Assembly: GCA_002928965.1 (NCBI GenBank)
Contig: PERU01000015.1
Location: 24,065-88,064 of the forward strand
DNA from: Methylomonas sp.
Lineage (GTDB): Bacteria; Pseudomonadota; Gammaproteobacteria; Methylococcales; Methylomonadaceae
Direction of reading: 5' to 3'
DNA: 64,000 bases
Part shown: piece after piece, positions 1-7,994 of the stretch
How the letters are laid out: every line of letters begins with the position of its first letter
How positions within the stretch are numbered: the first letter of the stretch is position 1
Notes under the pieces: model-generated
Seen by the model: the letters and a program-made list of their open reading frames with translations, nothing else
The model's database searches: none
What the model was told of the DNA's origin: nothing
Made by a program: the position numbers and the translations under genes

Positions 1-1
1 T

Positions 2-487
2 GTGTATGACGTCAGACTCTTTCGAAACGCCAAAAAACTGGTGATTCGTTACCATGAGCCTGATTGTGCTTTTATCGAGTTGGCAAAGCAGTTATCTGCA
101 TCACTTGCCGAACTGGAACAACAGGGCTGGTTTAACCATCAGGCTTTAGTGAGCGCGTCCGTAAAATCCCGATTAGGCCTTAAAGAACGATTCAAAGCCA
201 GCAGAATCAATCGATGGTTTGGTAGCAAAATCACCGCAGCCAAGGAAACCGCCCAAGCAGCAAAAGTGCTGGGTAAGTTGAGTAGCAAAGGCCCGAAAGC
301 CTTATTCAGGGACCCTGAAAAAGCGGTTACTGATTTTTTGACGGATATTTTGGTGATGTATCTGATCAAAATACACTGGACGCGCATTACCCAGCAATGG
401 CTGGTTAAGCCGATTGTGCATCGCTATGAATGGATGGCAACGTTTTACATGTTTTATTTATTGGTGCGTTCGCGTCGACCCAAGTAA
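2..487 (+). CDS. Hypothetical protein with HMA_2-like start, 5' end probably cut
   Basis: The frame is open from the first bases, beginning at a GTG codon, so the true start probably lies outside the window. The visible 161 residues begin with a strand-rich stretch (VRLFRNAKKLVIRY) that lines up with the second half of the N-terminal HMA_2-type domain of the copper ATPase encoded just downstream. The middle is basic and Ala/Lys-rich, and the C-terminal 50 residues hold a hydrophobic segment (LTDILVMYLI) and a second one (ATFYMFYLLV), so a membrane-associated protein is likely. It ends 51 bases before the ATPase start, on the same strand, which suggests co-transcription and a role in metal handling. 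I do not recognise a named family, and the function is inferred from context only. Confidence 0.55.
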   Translation: MYDVRLFRNAKKLVIRYHEPDCAFIELAKQLSASLAELEQQGWFNHQALVSASVKSRLGLKERFKASRINRWFGSKITAAKETAQAAKVLGKLSSKGPKALFRDPEKAVTDFLTDILVMYLIKIHWTRITQQWLVKPIVHRYEWMATFYMFYLLVRSRRPK

Positions 488-538
488 ATTTTCGGGCAAC
501 TGTCGCATTGGGCGACCTTAACTGGCTGAGAGATATTT

Positions 539-2986
539 ATGGATTCAGAAACTCCCTCCTTCAAACATTTTCAGGTTCAGCATGAACTGGAAAATCGTAT
601 TCGCATCATTACCCCGGTGCTGAAAAACGATTCTGAGCGTGGCTATATCTTTGAGATATTGCTAAAAAAACGCCCTGAAATTAGCAGTGTCAGATCGGTA
701 TTTGATATTGGCTCGGTAGCCATCGATTTTGATAGCAGCCGATTGCCGAAAAAGAATTTATTGATCATGCTGGATGCCGTTCTGGGTAATATCGCCCAGA
801 AACAGCCAATGCTGAAAAAAGATAAGAAAAAATCCTTCGAAGGCCCGGTACAAGACATCGATCTGGCCGTTGAAGGTATGAGTTGTGCCTCCTGTGCATT
901 GCTGATCGAAATGGTGTTAAACCGAGATGATCGGGTTAAATCTGCCAGTGTCAATTTCGCCACGCAAACGGTGAATGTGCAGGGTCAGTTGAGTAAAAAT
1001 GATGTGGTCGAGCAAATTGAAAAGCTGGGTTACAGCGCCTTAATGGTGGATACCTTATCGCAAAGAAAGAGACTCATCGAAAAGGAGCAACACCGAATTG
1101 ACGCAGCCCGGCGTCGGTTTGTATGGGCAGGGCTATTGACCATGCCCGTGGTCGGAGTGGCGATGGCAATGAATACGTCGCGCTGGGCGAAGTGGCTACA
1201 GTTTGCTTTAACGACCCAAGTCGTGTTTGGCACCGGCAGCCAGTTTTTCAGCAAAGCTTATCGCCTGTCCAAGCAACGTGCCGCCAACATGGATACTTTA
1301 ATTGCATTGGGTGTCGGTTCCGCTTATGGCTACAGCATTCCGGCCATGTTCCGTCGTCGTGGGCATGTCTATTTTGAAGCCGCAGCTGCCATTATCACCT
1401 TCGTGTTATTGGGGCGTTTTTTAGAAGAACGTGCCAAAGGTAAAGCCGGTGAAGCAATCCGTAAATTGGTTGATTTGCAGCCGCAAACAGCCACCTTATT
1501 AAAACAGGGTCAGGAAATTGTGCTGGATGTTGACGAGGTGCAGGTAGGCGATGTCATGCTGGTGCGTCCCGGTGAGCGGATTCCGACTGACGGCAAGGTG
1601 ATATTCGGTTTGTCTACTGTCGATGAAGCCATGGTTACCGGAGAAAGTATGCCGGTAGTGAAAACAGTCGGCCACTCGGTTATTGGTGGCTGTGTCAACG
1701 GTAATGGTGTTTTGCACGTTGAAACCACTGCGGTTGGTATGGATACCGTGCTGGCTGGCATCGTACATATGGTCGATCAGGCACAAGCTGCCAAACTGCC
1801 TATTCAAAAACAGGTCGATAAGATTTCGGCCGTGTTCGTGCCATCAGTCATGGCGGTTTCCAGTGCCACATTGCTCAGTTGGTTGTTGGTGGGCGCACCC
1901 TTTTCAGTTGCCTTCGGTAATGCCATCACCGTGCTATTGATTGCTTGTCCTTGTGCTTTGGGTTTGGCTACACCGGCAGCGATTATGGTCGGTACCGGTC
2001 AGGCGGCTAAAAAAGGTGTGTACATTCGCAACGGCGAAAGTCTGGAAGTGGCCAGTAAACTCAGCGCGATTGTGTTTGATAAAACCGGCACCATCACCGA
2101 AGGCAAGCCTAAAGTCAGTGAAATCTTCAATCTCAGCGGCCTGGACAACAGTAAATTGTTAATGTTGGCGGCAGCAGCCGAGCATGCTTCCGAACATTTC
2201 TTGGGTAAGGCCATTGTCGAGTATGCGCGCGAGCAGGCTATCGAACTACCGGAATGCAGCTACTTTTACAGCGAAACCGGTCGCGGCATTCGCGCTGAAG
2301 TGGCGGGCGCCAAATTGTTATTGGGTAATCGGGACTGGCTGGAAAGTCAACAAATCGACTGTGTTAGTCTGGATCAACCCGCGGACCTATTTGCCGTGCA
2401 AGGTAAAACCCCGGTTTATATGGCGATAGATGGTAAGGCGGCGGCAATTTTTGCTATCGCGGATAATCCGCGCCGGGAAGCGGCTGCCGCTATCGAGCGC
2501 TTGCACACGTTGGGTATCAAGACCTTGATGGTCACTGGCGACACTGAAAAAACCGCCTACTACATTGCAGACAAAGTGGGCATTGCCGATGTGGTGGCCA
2601 ACGCCAAGCCGGATGAAAAATTGCAAATTATCCAGCAATTGCAAGCCGAGGGTTTTCTGGTGGGCATGATTGGCGACGGTATCAACGACGCGCCGGCGTT
2701 GGCAGCTGCCAATGTCGGTTTTGCGATTGGCAGCGGTACCGATGTGGCGATTGAATCGGCTGATTTGACCTTGGTGCAGGGTGACATTTCCAAAGTCACC
2801 GAAACTATCGAGTTGAGTGCCTTCACCATCCGGGTGATCAAACAAAATCTGTTTTGGGCGTTTGGCTATAACACTATTGCCATTCCAGTTGCTGCGTTGG
2901 GTAAATTAAATCCCATGATTGCCTCGGCGGCGATGGCGTTGAGCTCTGTATCCGTGATCGTCAATTCCTTGAGGTTGAGTAAATAA
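539..2986 (+). CDS. copA: Copper-translocating P1B-type ATPase (CopA-like)
   Basis: This 815-residue protein has all main marks of a Cu+-exporting P-type ATPase of the inner membrane. The order is an N-terminal HMA_2-like domain (about 10-95), a classical HMA domain with GMSCASC (Cys116, Cys119), membrane helices, the actuator motif TGES near 367, the intramembrane metal site Cys470-Pro-Cys472, the phosphorylation motif DKTGT (Asp514) and the hinge GDGINDAP near 720. The CPC motif is typical of the copper/silver group. One oddity is that the nucleotide-binding motif, normally SEHP, reads SEHF (551-554). The next gene starts directly after the stop codon (TAA then ATG), so the two are almost certainly translationally coupled. 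Copper substrate is inferred from CPC and the His/Met-rich neighbour. Confidence 0.92.
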   Translation: MDSETPSFKHFQVQHELENRIRIITPVLKNDSERGYIFEILLKKRPEISSVRSVFDIGSVAIDFDSSRLPKKNLLIMLDAVLGNIAQKQPMLKKDKKKSFEGPVQDIDLAVEGMSCASCALLIEMVLNRDDRVKSASVNFATQTVNVQGQLSKNDVVEQIEKLGYSALMVDTLSQRKRLIEKEQHRIDAARRRFVWAGLLTMPVVGVAMAMNTSRWAKWLQFALTTQVVFGTGSQFFSKAYRLSKQRAANMDTLIALGVGSAYGYSIPAMFRRRGHVYFEAAAAIITFVLLGRFLEERAKGKAGEAIRKLVDLQPQTATLLKQGQEIVLDVDEVQVGDVMLVRPGERIPTDGKVIFGLSTVDEAMVTGESMPVVKTVGHSVIGGCVNGNGVLHVETTAVGMDTVLAGIVHMVDQAQAAKLPIQKQVDKISAVFVPSVMAVSSATLLSWLLVGAPFSVAFGNAITVLLIACPCALGLATPAAIMVGTGQAAKKGVYIRNGESLEVASKLSAIVFDKTGTITEGKPKVSEIFNLSGLDNSKLLMLAAAAEHASEHFLGKAIVEYAREQAIELPECSYFYSETGRGIRAEVAGAKLLLGNRDWLESQQIDCVSLDQPADLFAVQGKTPVYMAIDGKAAAIFAIADNPRREAAAAIERLHTLGIKTLMVTGDTEKTAYYIADKVGIADVVANAKPDEKLQIIQQLQAEGFLVGMIGDGINDAPALAAANVGFAIGSGTDVAIESADLTLVQGDISKVTETIELSAFTIRVIKQNLFWAFGYNTIAIPVAALGKLNPMIASAAMALSSVSVIVNSLRLSK

Positions 2987-3859
2987 ATGGACAATACAAT
3001 GGCAGGTATGGATCATTCCGGACATCTTGCCGGACACATGGATCATGGCATGCATGGCATGGCAGAAATCGCCGCAGCGACGGGCTTTGATTATTCATTG
3101 GCGTTTGTTGCGGGATTTTTGGGGAGTGGGCACTGTCTGGGGATGTGCGGTGCACTGGTGTCCGGCTATTTCATGAAAGCCGGCAAAAACAAAAGTTACT
3201 TGCCGTATTTTGCTTACCAATTTACCCGCATCAGTGTCTATACTGTGGTCGGTGTGCTGGCGGCGGCATTGGGTGTGGTGCTGGTATCCAGTGGCATGTT
3301 CGGCAAGATTCAGAGCGTTTTGCAAATGCTGATCGGTGGAGTGGTCATCTTCCTGGCATTAGGTATCTTGGGCTGGATTCCATTTCAAGGTTCCATTCGT
3401 CTGATTCCCATGGGCGTATTGCGTAAAGGTTACGCGACGGCCAGTCAAAAAGGCCCCATTATCGGTGCGATGATTGCCGGTTTTTTAAATGGTCTGATGC
3501 CGTGCCCGCTGACCTTCGCCATGGCGGTTAAAGCCACCAGTGCTACCAGCTTGATTGAAGGCGGTGCATTGATGTTGGCGTTTGGAGCGGGCACTTTGCC
3601 GATGATGCTGTTTATCAGTGTTGCTTTTGGCAAAATGAGTGCCAAACTGCGCGGCTTGATGTTGAAATCGGCGGCTTTTATTATGATGTTCATGGGGTTG
3701 AACACTATCCATAAAGGCTTGAGTTTTTATCTGGATGAAGATTTTAGACACACCACCTTTTTAGTGATGGTCAAAAGCTATCTGGATGCTTTTGAAGTGT
3801 TTATTTGGCAGATCATGGATTACATCGCCAGCATGATCAATGTCATTCAAGCCATGTAA
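2987..3859 (+). CDS. SafE/UreH-like membrane protein with His/Met-rich N-terminus
   Basis: The 290-residue product is a polytopic inner-membrane protein of the sulfite exporter TauE/SafE-like, DsbD_2 type. It shows the paired family motifs GSGHCLGMCG (near 47-56) and NGLMPCPLTF (near 168-177), each at the start of a helix bundle, which is the internal duplication expected of the family. Members next to copper ATPases have been linked to copper supply of heme-copper oxidases and to cytochrome maturation. The first 30 residues are unusually rich in Met and His (MDHSGH, HMDHGMHGM), consistent with Cu(I)/Cu(II) binding. It follows copA without any gap, so a role in copper trafficking is a reasonable inference; no transport activity can be read from sequence. 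Confidence 0.8.
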   Translation: MDNTMAGMDHSGHLAGHMDHGMHGMAEIAAATGFDYSLAFVAGFLGSGHCLGMCGALVSGYFMKAGKNKSYLPYFAYQFTRISVYTVVGVLAAALGVVLVSSGMFGKIQSVLQMLIGGVVIFLALGILGWIPFQGSIRLIPMGVLRKGYATASQKGPIIGAMIAGFLNGLMPCPLTFAMAVKATSATSLIEGGALMLAFGAGTLPMMLFISVAFGKMSAKLRGLMLKSAAFIMMFMGLNTIHKGLSFYLDEDFRHTTFLVMVKSYLDAFEVFIWQIMDYIASMINVIQAM

Positions 3860-3879
3860 CAATCCAATTGATATAGACA

Positions 3880-4719
3880 ATGGCTAATATTTTGGTGGTT
3901 GGGTTAGGTGACATTGGTTTTCCGGTAGCACTGGCTTTACATGAACGGGGTCATCAAGTGACGGGTTTAAAAAGACAGCCAGCGGCATTCTCGGCGCCTT
4001 TTCCGGTCTTGTTGGCTGATATTGGTCAGCCGGATAGCTTGCGCAGCTTGTCGACAGATTATGAATTGCTGTTGTTCATTGTCTCGCCCGGCGGCCGGCA
4101 AGTTGAGTCCTATCAGGCGGTGTTTTATGAGGGTTTGAAAAACCTGCTGAGGCATTTTGCCAAAGCCGAGCAGTCGCCAACCTGTCTGATGGTGTCATCG
4201 ACCAGTGTTTATGGTCAGAATCGGGGCGAATGGGTCGATGAAAGCAGTGAAACCAGACCTCTGTCGGCTACCGCGCAATGGCTGTTGGCCGCCGAGCAGT
4301 TGTTATACGATGCTGATCAAAAACACTGCGTAGTCCGCTTTTCAGGCATTTATGGCCCGGGTCGTGATTGGCTGATAAGACGTGCTGCGACTGCCGAACC
4401 GATCCAGCGCCAGCCTCCCAGTTACACCAACCGTATTCATCAACAGGATTGCGTGGCGGTTTTGTTGTTTATCAGCAATAAGTTGTTGGCAGGCGAACCG
4501 GTTCAGTCCTGCTATCTAGCCAGCGATAACGACCCTGCACCGCTTTGGGATGTTATGAGCTGGATTGCCGATCAGTACCACTATTTGGCACCGATAGCAC
4601 GGAGTGATACGGCAGATGCCCCTCAAAACAAGCGCTGTCGTAACGACAGATTGACTGCACTGGGCTATACCTTTCAGTTCTCAAGTTACAAAGATGGTTA
4701 TCTAAATCCCGCCGATTGA
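3880..4719 (+). CDS. SDR-family NAD(P)-binding epimerase/dehydratase-like protein
   Basis: The 279-residue protein begins with a Rossmann dinucleotide-binding strand-loop (VVGLGDIGFPVA, GxGxxG) and continues like extended short-chain dehydrogenases related to E. coli YeeZ. The active-site region reads SSTSVYG followed by QNRG, so the usual YxxxK catalytic lysine is replaced (Tyr-Gly-Gln-Asn); activity may therefore be lost or changed. A later conserved stretch VVRFSGIYGPGR is typical of the NAD-dependent epimerase group. It lies 20 bases after the SafE-like gene on the same strand and may share its transcript. Substrate is unknown. Confidence 0.75.
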   Translation: MANILVVGLGDIGFPVALALHERGHQVTGLKRQPAAFSAPFPVLLADIGQPDSLRSLSTDYELLLFIVSPGGRQVESYQAVFYEGLKNLLRHFAKAEQSPTCLMVSSTSVYGQNRGEWVDESSETRPLSATAQWLLAAEQLLYDADQKHCVVRFSGIYGPGRDWLIRRAATAEPIQRQPPSYTNRIHQQDCVAVLLFISNKLLAGEPVQSCYLASDNDPAPLWDVMSWIADQYHYLAPIARSDTADAPQNKRCRNDRLTALGYTFQFSSYKDGYLNPAD

Positions 4720-4802
4720 GCCGTTGTTCTAAATCCAGTCAATTCAAGGCAAGCTTCTGAAAAATAAGAAATAATCTGTATTAAATTCAGACTATCTACA
4801 TG

Positions 4803-4827
4803 TTTATCCACAGTTATTGGGGATAAA
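4803..4827. repeat. Inverted DnaA-box pair 1
   Basis: TTATCCACA at 4804-4812 faces TGGGGATAA at 4818-4826 with a 5-base spacer. The right half differs by one base from a perfect box. It is the leftmost of three units with the same geometry. Confidence 0.75.
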
Positions 4828-4973
4828 TTCCCTGAAACCCAATTTTTATAGGGATAACTGTTTGGGTTTAGTCAATTCACATCTTCTGACATAGCTTGGC
4901 TAAAAACGAATCAAGTTGAATTAACCATATGAATTTAAACATATAAAAGTTTTAGTTATCAGCTTTATGACAG

Positions 4974-5000
4974 CTTTATCCACAACGATTGTGGATAAAG
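4974..5000. repeat. Inverted DnaA-box pair 2
   Basis: TTATCCACA at 4976-4984 faces TGTGGATAA at 4990-4998, both perfect, spacer 5 bases. The symmetry extends outward to CTT...AAG, giving 11-base arms. Confidence 0.8.
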
Positions 5001-5149
5001 CGTGATTGACTTAAACAGATTTCAAGGTAGTTTCTAGCTGATATTTGGCTTGAAAATGCCTGTGTACTAATAATGTATAAATGTTTTACTTGAATTCAAT
5101 TTATTGTTTATAAAAATAAATTCCTTACTTGTCTCAAGTTGCTGACATG

Positions 5150-5174
5150 TTTATCCACAGTTTTTGTGGATAAC
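5150..5174. repeat. Inverted DnaA-box pair 3
   Basis: TTATCCACA at 5151-5159 faces TGTGGATAA at 5165-5173, both perfect, spacer 5 bases. It ends about 77 bases before the ABC-transporter start codon, so it could also act as a DnaA-controlled operator for that gene. Confidence 0.8.
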
Positions 5175-5250
5175 CTATTTAAAAATAATATCTTTGTTGA
5201 AAAAAACCTCTTTGTTACATTTACCTTCTTGCTAATTTTGATGAATCTTC

Positions 5251-7065
5251 ATGTCGAAAAAGACTAACACAGCCGATTTTCAGCGATCCGCCGATGCACC
5301 TGTGTTGCCTACACATACCGTCAGTTTTATTTGGTATTGTTTGCGGCGTTTCCGCAGTCTGATAGGTTTGATGCTGATTCTGGAAACCGGACAGGCAGCG
5401 GGCAGTATTTTGGTGCCTTATGCCATCAAGGCCTTGATGGACGCAGTAGCCGCTCAACCTGATGTGACTGTGTTGTGGGAGACATTCAAACAACCATTGT
5501 TATTACTGATTGGCTTGAATGTCGCGGAAATTTTATTCAGTCGGGGCAGTGGCGCGGTACTGATCATCATCGGTCCGCGGTTACGGCAACGCACCAGTCA
5601 GTTGTTGTATGCCTATCTGCAACAGCACTCACCACGCTATTTTGGCAACCATTTTGCGGGTAGTTTGGCTCACCGGATCAGCGAAACCGCCATCAGCGTC
5701 AATCACACCACTTGGTCGGTACTCTGCGATTTCTGGCCGATTTCTGTGACTTTTATGGTCTCGGTCACGCTGTTACTGCAGGTGCATCGTGGGCTAGGCG
5801 GTTTCGTGGCCGGCTGGATGTTTTTGTATGTTGCTTTGTCCTATTGGTTGGCTACCCGCTGTCAGCCGTATGCGCAAAATTACGCAGCCACTCGCAGTCT
5901 GGTGAACGGCAAAATCGTTGATGCAGTCAGTAATATGCTGAATGCCAAGCTGTTTGCCCGGCTGGACTTTGAGCGCGAATATCTGGATGGTTTTCTGGAA
6001 ACGGAAGTCCAGCAAGGTCGGAGGACCTTTTGGTATATGGAGCGGGTTCGCTGGTTTCAGTTTACCGCGGCCGCCATTCTTAAAATCGGTACCATTGGCT
6101 ATGCTTTGCAACTCTGGCGTTTGGGTGAGATCAGTGTGGGTGATTTTGCCATGAGTACCGGTCTGGCGCTGTTGGTGATCGGTGATGCCCGCAATTTGAC
6201 CCGGCGTTTTCTGGAGTTTTTTGAATATGTCGGCAATGTTGCCAATGGCGTGGATACCATCGTCAAACCGCATGACATTATCGATGCACCTGATGCACAA
6301 CCTTTAAATATCAAAGCCGGGCGGATTGAATTTCAAAATGTCTGCTTTGCCTATGAGCCGGGGCGTCCGGTATTCAAAAATCTCAATATCAGTATAGAGT
6401 CGGGGCAGCGGGTGGGCTTGGTAGGCTTTTCCGGCTCTGGCAAATCCACGTTTGTCAGTCTGATTTTGCGTAACTACGAGCCGCAGTCCGGGCGGATTTT
6501 GATTGATGGTCAGGATATCTTGCAAGCCACTCAAGATTCGTTGCACGAGCAGGTGAGTTTGATCCCGCAGGATCCCAGTCTGTTTCACCGCAGCCTGAAA
6601 GATAACATTGCCTACGGTCGCCTGCATGCTAACGCTGCGGACATTCAGACAGCTACCAAACTGGCACATGCTGATCACTTTATCGACGCGATGCCGGAGG
6701 GTTATGACTCGTTAGTTGGCGAGCGTGGTGTCAAACTCTCCGGCGGTCAGCGGCAGCGTATCGCCATTGCCAGGGTGATGCTAAAAGATGCGCCGATTTT
6801 AATTCTGGATGAGGCTACTTCCAGCCTGGATTCAGTCACCGAAAAAGCCATACAGGAAAATCTGGATAGGGTCATGGGCAAAAAGACAGTGATTGCAGTG
6901 GCGCACCGTCTATCAACTATTGCCCATCTGGATCGCATCCTGGTATTTGACAAAGGTTGCATCGTCGAAGACGGTAACCATGATGACTTGTTGGCTAAAC
7001 AAGGTTTCTATTACCAGTTATGGACCATGCAGGCAGGGGGATTTTTGCCGGATGAACGGGATTAA
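5251..7065 (+). CDS. ABC-type exporter, fused permease and ATPase
   Basis: The 604-residue protein is a half-size type IV ABC exporter. Residues 30-320 form a six-helix membrane domain, and 350-600 an ATPase with Walker A GFSGSGKST (about 392), Q-loop, signature LSGGQRQR (about 496), Walker B ILILDEATSSLD (about 518) and the switch histidine in VIAVAHRLSTI. It should act as a homodimer in the inner membrane. The substrate is not evident; lipid, peptide or drug export are all possible for the MsbA/MdlB-like group. It stands alone, with the DnaA-box gap upstream and a convergent phosphatase gene downstream. No strong ribosome-binding site precedes the ATG. Confidence 0.9.
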   Translation: MSKKTNTADFQRSADAPVLPTHTVSFIWYCLRRFRSLIGLMLILETGQAAGSILVPYAIKALMDAVAAQPDVTVLWETFKQPLLLLIGLNVAEILFSRGSGAVLIIIGPRLRQRTSQLLYAYLQQHSPRYFGNHFAGSLAHRISETAISVNHTTWSVLCDFWPISVTFMVSVTLLLQVHRGLGGFVAGWMFLYVALSYWLATRCQPYAQNYAATRSLVNGKIVDAVSNMLNAKLFARLDFEREYLDGFLETEVQQGRRTFWYMERVRWFQFTAAAILKIGTIGYALQLWRLGEISVGDFAMSTGLALLVIGDARNLTRRFLEFFEYVGNVANGVDTIVKPHDIIDAPDAQPLNIKAGRIEFQNVCFAYEPGRPVFKNLNISIESGQRVGLVGFSGSGKSTFVSLILRNYEPQSGRILIDGQDILQATQDSLHEQVSLIPQDPSLFHRSLKDNIAYGRLHANAADIQTATKLAHADHFIDAMPEGYDSLVGERGVKLSGGQRQRIAIARVMLKDAPILILDEATSSLDSVTEKAIQENLDRVMGKKTVIAVAHRLSTIAHLDRILVFDKGCIVEDGNHDDLLAKQGFYYQLWTMQAGGFLPDERD

Positions 7066-7116
7066 AAGATGAAGCAACCTGTCTGCCAAGGAGCGTTGAT
7101 AGGTTGCCTGTCGGGT

Positions 7117-7881
7117 TTACATCAATGGCAATAGCTGATCCAGCAGTTTGCCGTTAGTGGCTAAAATCTGTTTTGGAAATATGCCGGGATTGCCTTTGAA
7201 GTCAGTCAGAGTGCCGCCGGCTTCCATCACCACCAATGCACCACCTGCGACATCATACAGATTCAATTCCTGCTCCCAAAACGCATCCACCTGACCATCA
7301 GCTACGGTGCATAAATCCAGTGCAGCAGAACCCAGTCTGCGCTGGCCGGTGGTAGCCTGAGCGATGCGGGCAAAACGAACTAGATTGTTGTCATCCAGGT
7401 ATTGTCGCAAACAGGCGAAGCCAGTGGAGACCATGCTGGCCGCCAGACTGGTTTCGTCGGACACACGGATCTGTTTGCCGTTTTTCCAGGCGCCTTTACC
7501 TTTTTCGGCGCAGTAATAATCATCCAGGGCAGGGCCATAGACGGCACCCATGAGCAATTCACCATCAATTTCCAGCGCCACACTGACGCCCCAAAAATAT
7601 TGGCCTTTAGAAAACGAATGGGTGCCATCAATCGGATCGACGATCCAGCGACTGCTTTGATTGGCGGTTTGGCCGCTTTCTTCCCCCCAAAAGCCGTATT
7701 CCGGGCATTGTTGATGCAAGGCGTCTTTAAGGTAATTTTCGACGGCCACGTCAGCGTCGGTGACCAGATCGCGGGCGCTTTTTTTGTTGACGGCCAGATT
7801 AGGCAGGTCATTGAAGTAGTTCATCGCTACCTCACCGGCGGCGCGAACGATGGTTTCTAGATTTTCCAGCGTAATGGGCAT
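7117..7881 (-). CDS. Inositol monophosphatase family protein (possibly histidinol-phosphatase HisN)
   Basis: The 254-residue enzyme has the lithium-sensitive Mg2+-phosphatase signature: the GEESG acidic pair, WIVDPIDGTHSF and, near the C-terminus, LYDVAGGALVVMEAGG. These bind the metals that hydrolyse a phosphate monoester. The length and the HSFSKG variant resemble the HisN-type histidinol-phosphate phosphatases at least as closely as SuhB, so the substrate could be histidinol phosphate or inositol 1-phosphate. I chose the ATG at 7881, which has GAGAG about eight bases upstream, over a TTG four codons earlier that overlaps that site. It is monocistronic and convergent with the ABC exporter. 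Confidence 0.85.
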   Translation of the reverse strand: MPITLENLETIVRAAGEVAMNYFNDLPNLAVNKKSARDLVTDADVAVENYLKDALHQQCPEYGFWGEESGQTANQSSRWIVDPIDGTHSFSKGQYFWGVSVALEIDGELLMGAVYGPALDDYYCAEKGKGAWKNGKQIRVSDETSLAASMVSTGFACLRQYLDDNNLVRFARIAQATTGQRRLGSAALDLCTVADGQVDAFWEQELNLYDVAGGALVVMEAGGTLTDFKGNPGIFPKQILATNGKLLDQLLPLM

Positions 7882-7907
7882 AGGCTCTCTCAAGTTTCAA
7901 GGCATGC

Positions 7908-7932
7908 AAGCCGGCTGAACATCAGCCGGCTT
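7908..7932. repeat. Inverted repeat between amt1 and phosphatase genes
   Basis: An 11-base perfect stem (AAGCCGGCTGA) with a 3-base loop lies between the end of the first ammonium transporter gene and the phosphatase gene. No T-run follows on the minus strand, so it may be a Rho-dependent or attenuating structure, not a classical terminator. Confidence 0.5.
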
Positions 7933-7966
7933 GCCAAACAAAAGTCTATTTTACCCCGCAATCCTG

Positions 7967-7994
7967 CAGATTACAGATTACAGATTACAGATTG
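7967..7994. repeat. 7-base tandem repeat (CAGATTA x4) over the amt1 stop codon
   Basis: Three perfect CAGATTA units and a fourth with one change run head to tail. On the minus strand they cover the last codons and stop of the ammonium transporter gene, so a change in repeat number would alter the C-terminus or just the 3' tail. Confidence 0.8.

Larger units (their letters stand above)
4720..5250. other. AT-rich non-coding gap with DnaA-box clusters; candidate oriC
   Basis: This 531-base gap has no credible gene. It holds five perfect 9-mers TTATCCACA (4804, 4976 and 5151 on plus; 4990 and 5165 on minus) and a one-mismatch partner at 4818. They form three inverted pairs, each with exactly five bases between the two boxes, and pair centres near 4815, 4987 and 5162, so spacing is 172 and 175 bases. 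A weaker box lies at 4849. AT-rich stretches (about 5095-5130 and 5175-5220) could serve as unwinding elements. TTATCCACA is the consensus strong DnaA box of proteobacteria, so a chromosomal origin or a datA-like DnaA-binding site is plausible. Neither dnaA, dnaN nor mnmG is nearby, which keeps the origin call tentative. Confidence 0.55.

Noticed and set aside
5794..6300. 168-codon minus-strand frame inside the ABC exporter
   Set aside because: It lies opposite conserved exporter sequence and has no family features.
7074..7107. GCAACCT/AGGTTGC pair after the ABC exporter as a terminator
   Set aside because: Short stem, 20-base loop and no T-run.
7402..7860. Long plus-strand frame opposite the phosphatase gene
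   Set aside because: It is the antisense shadow of a clear inositol-monophosphatase-family gene.
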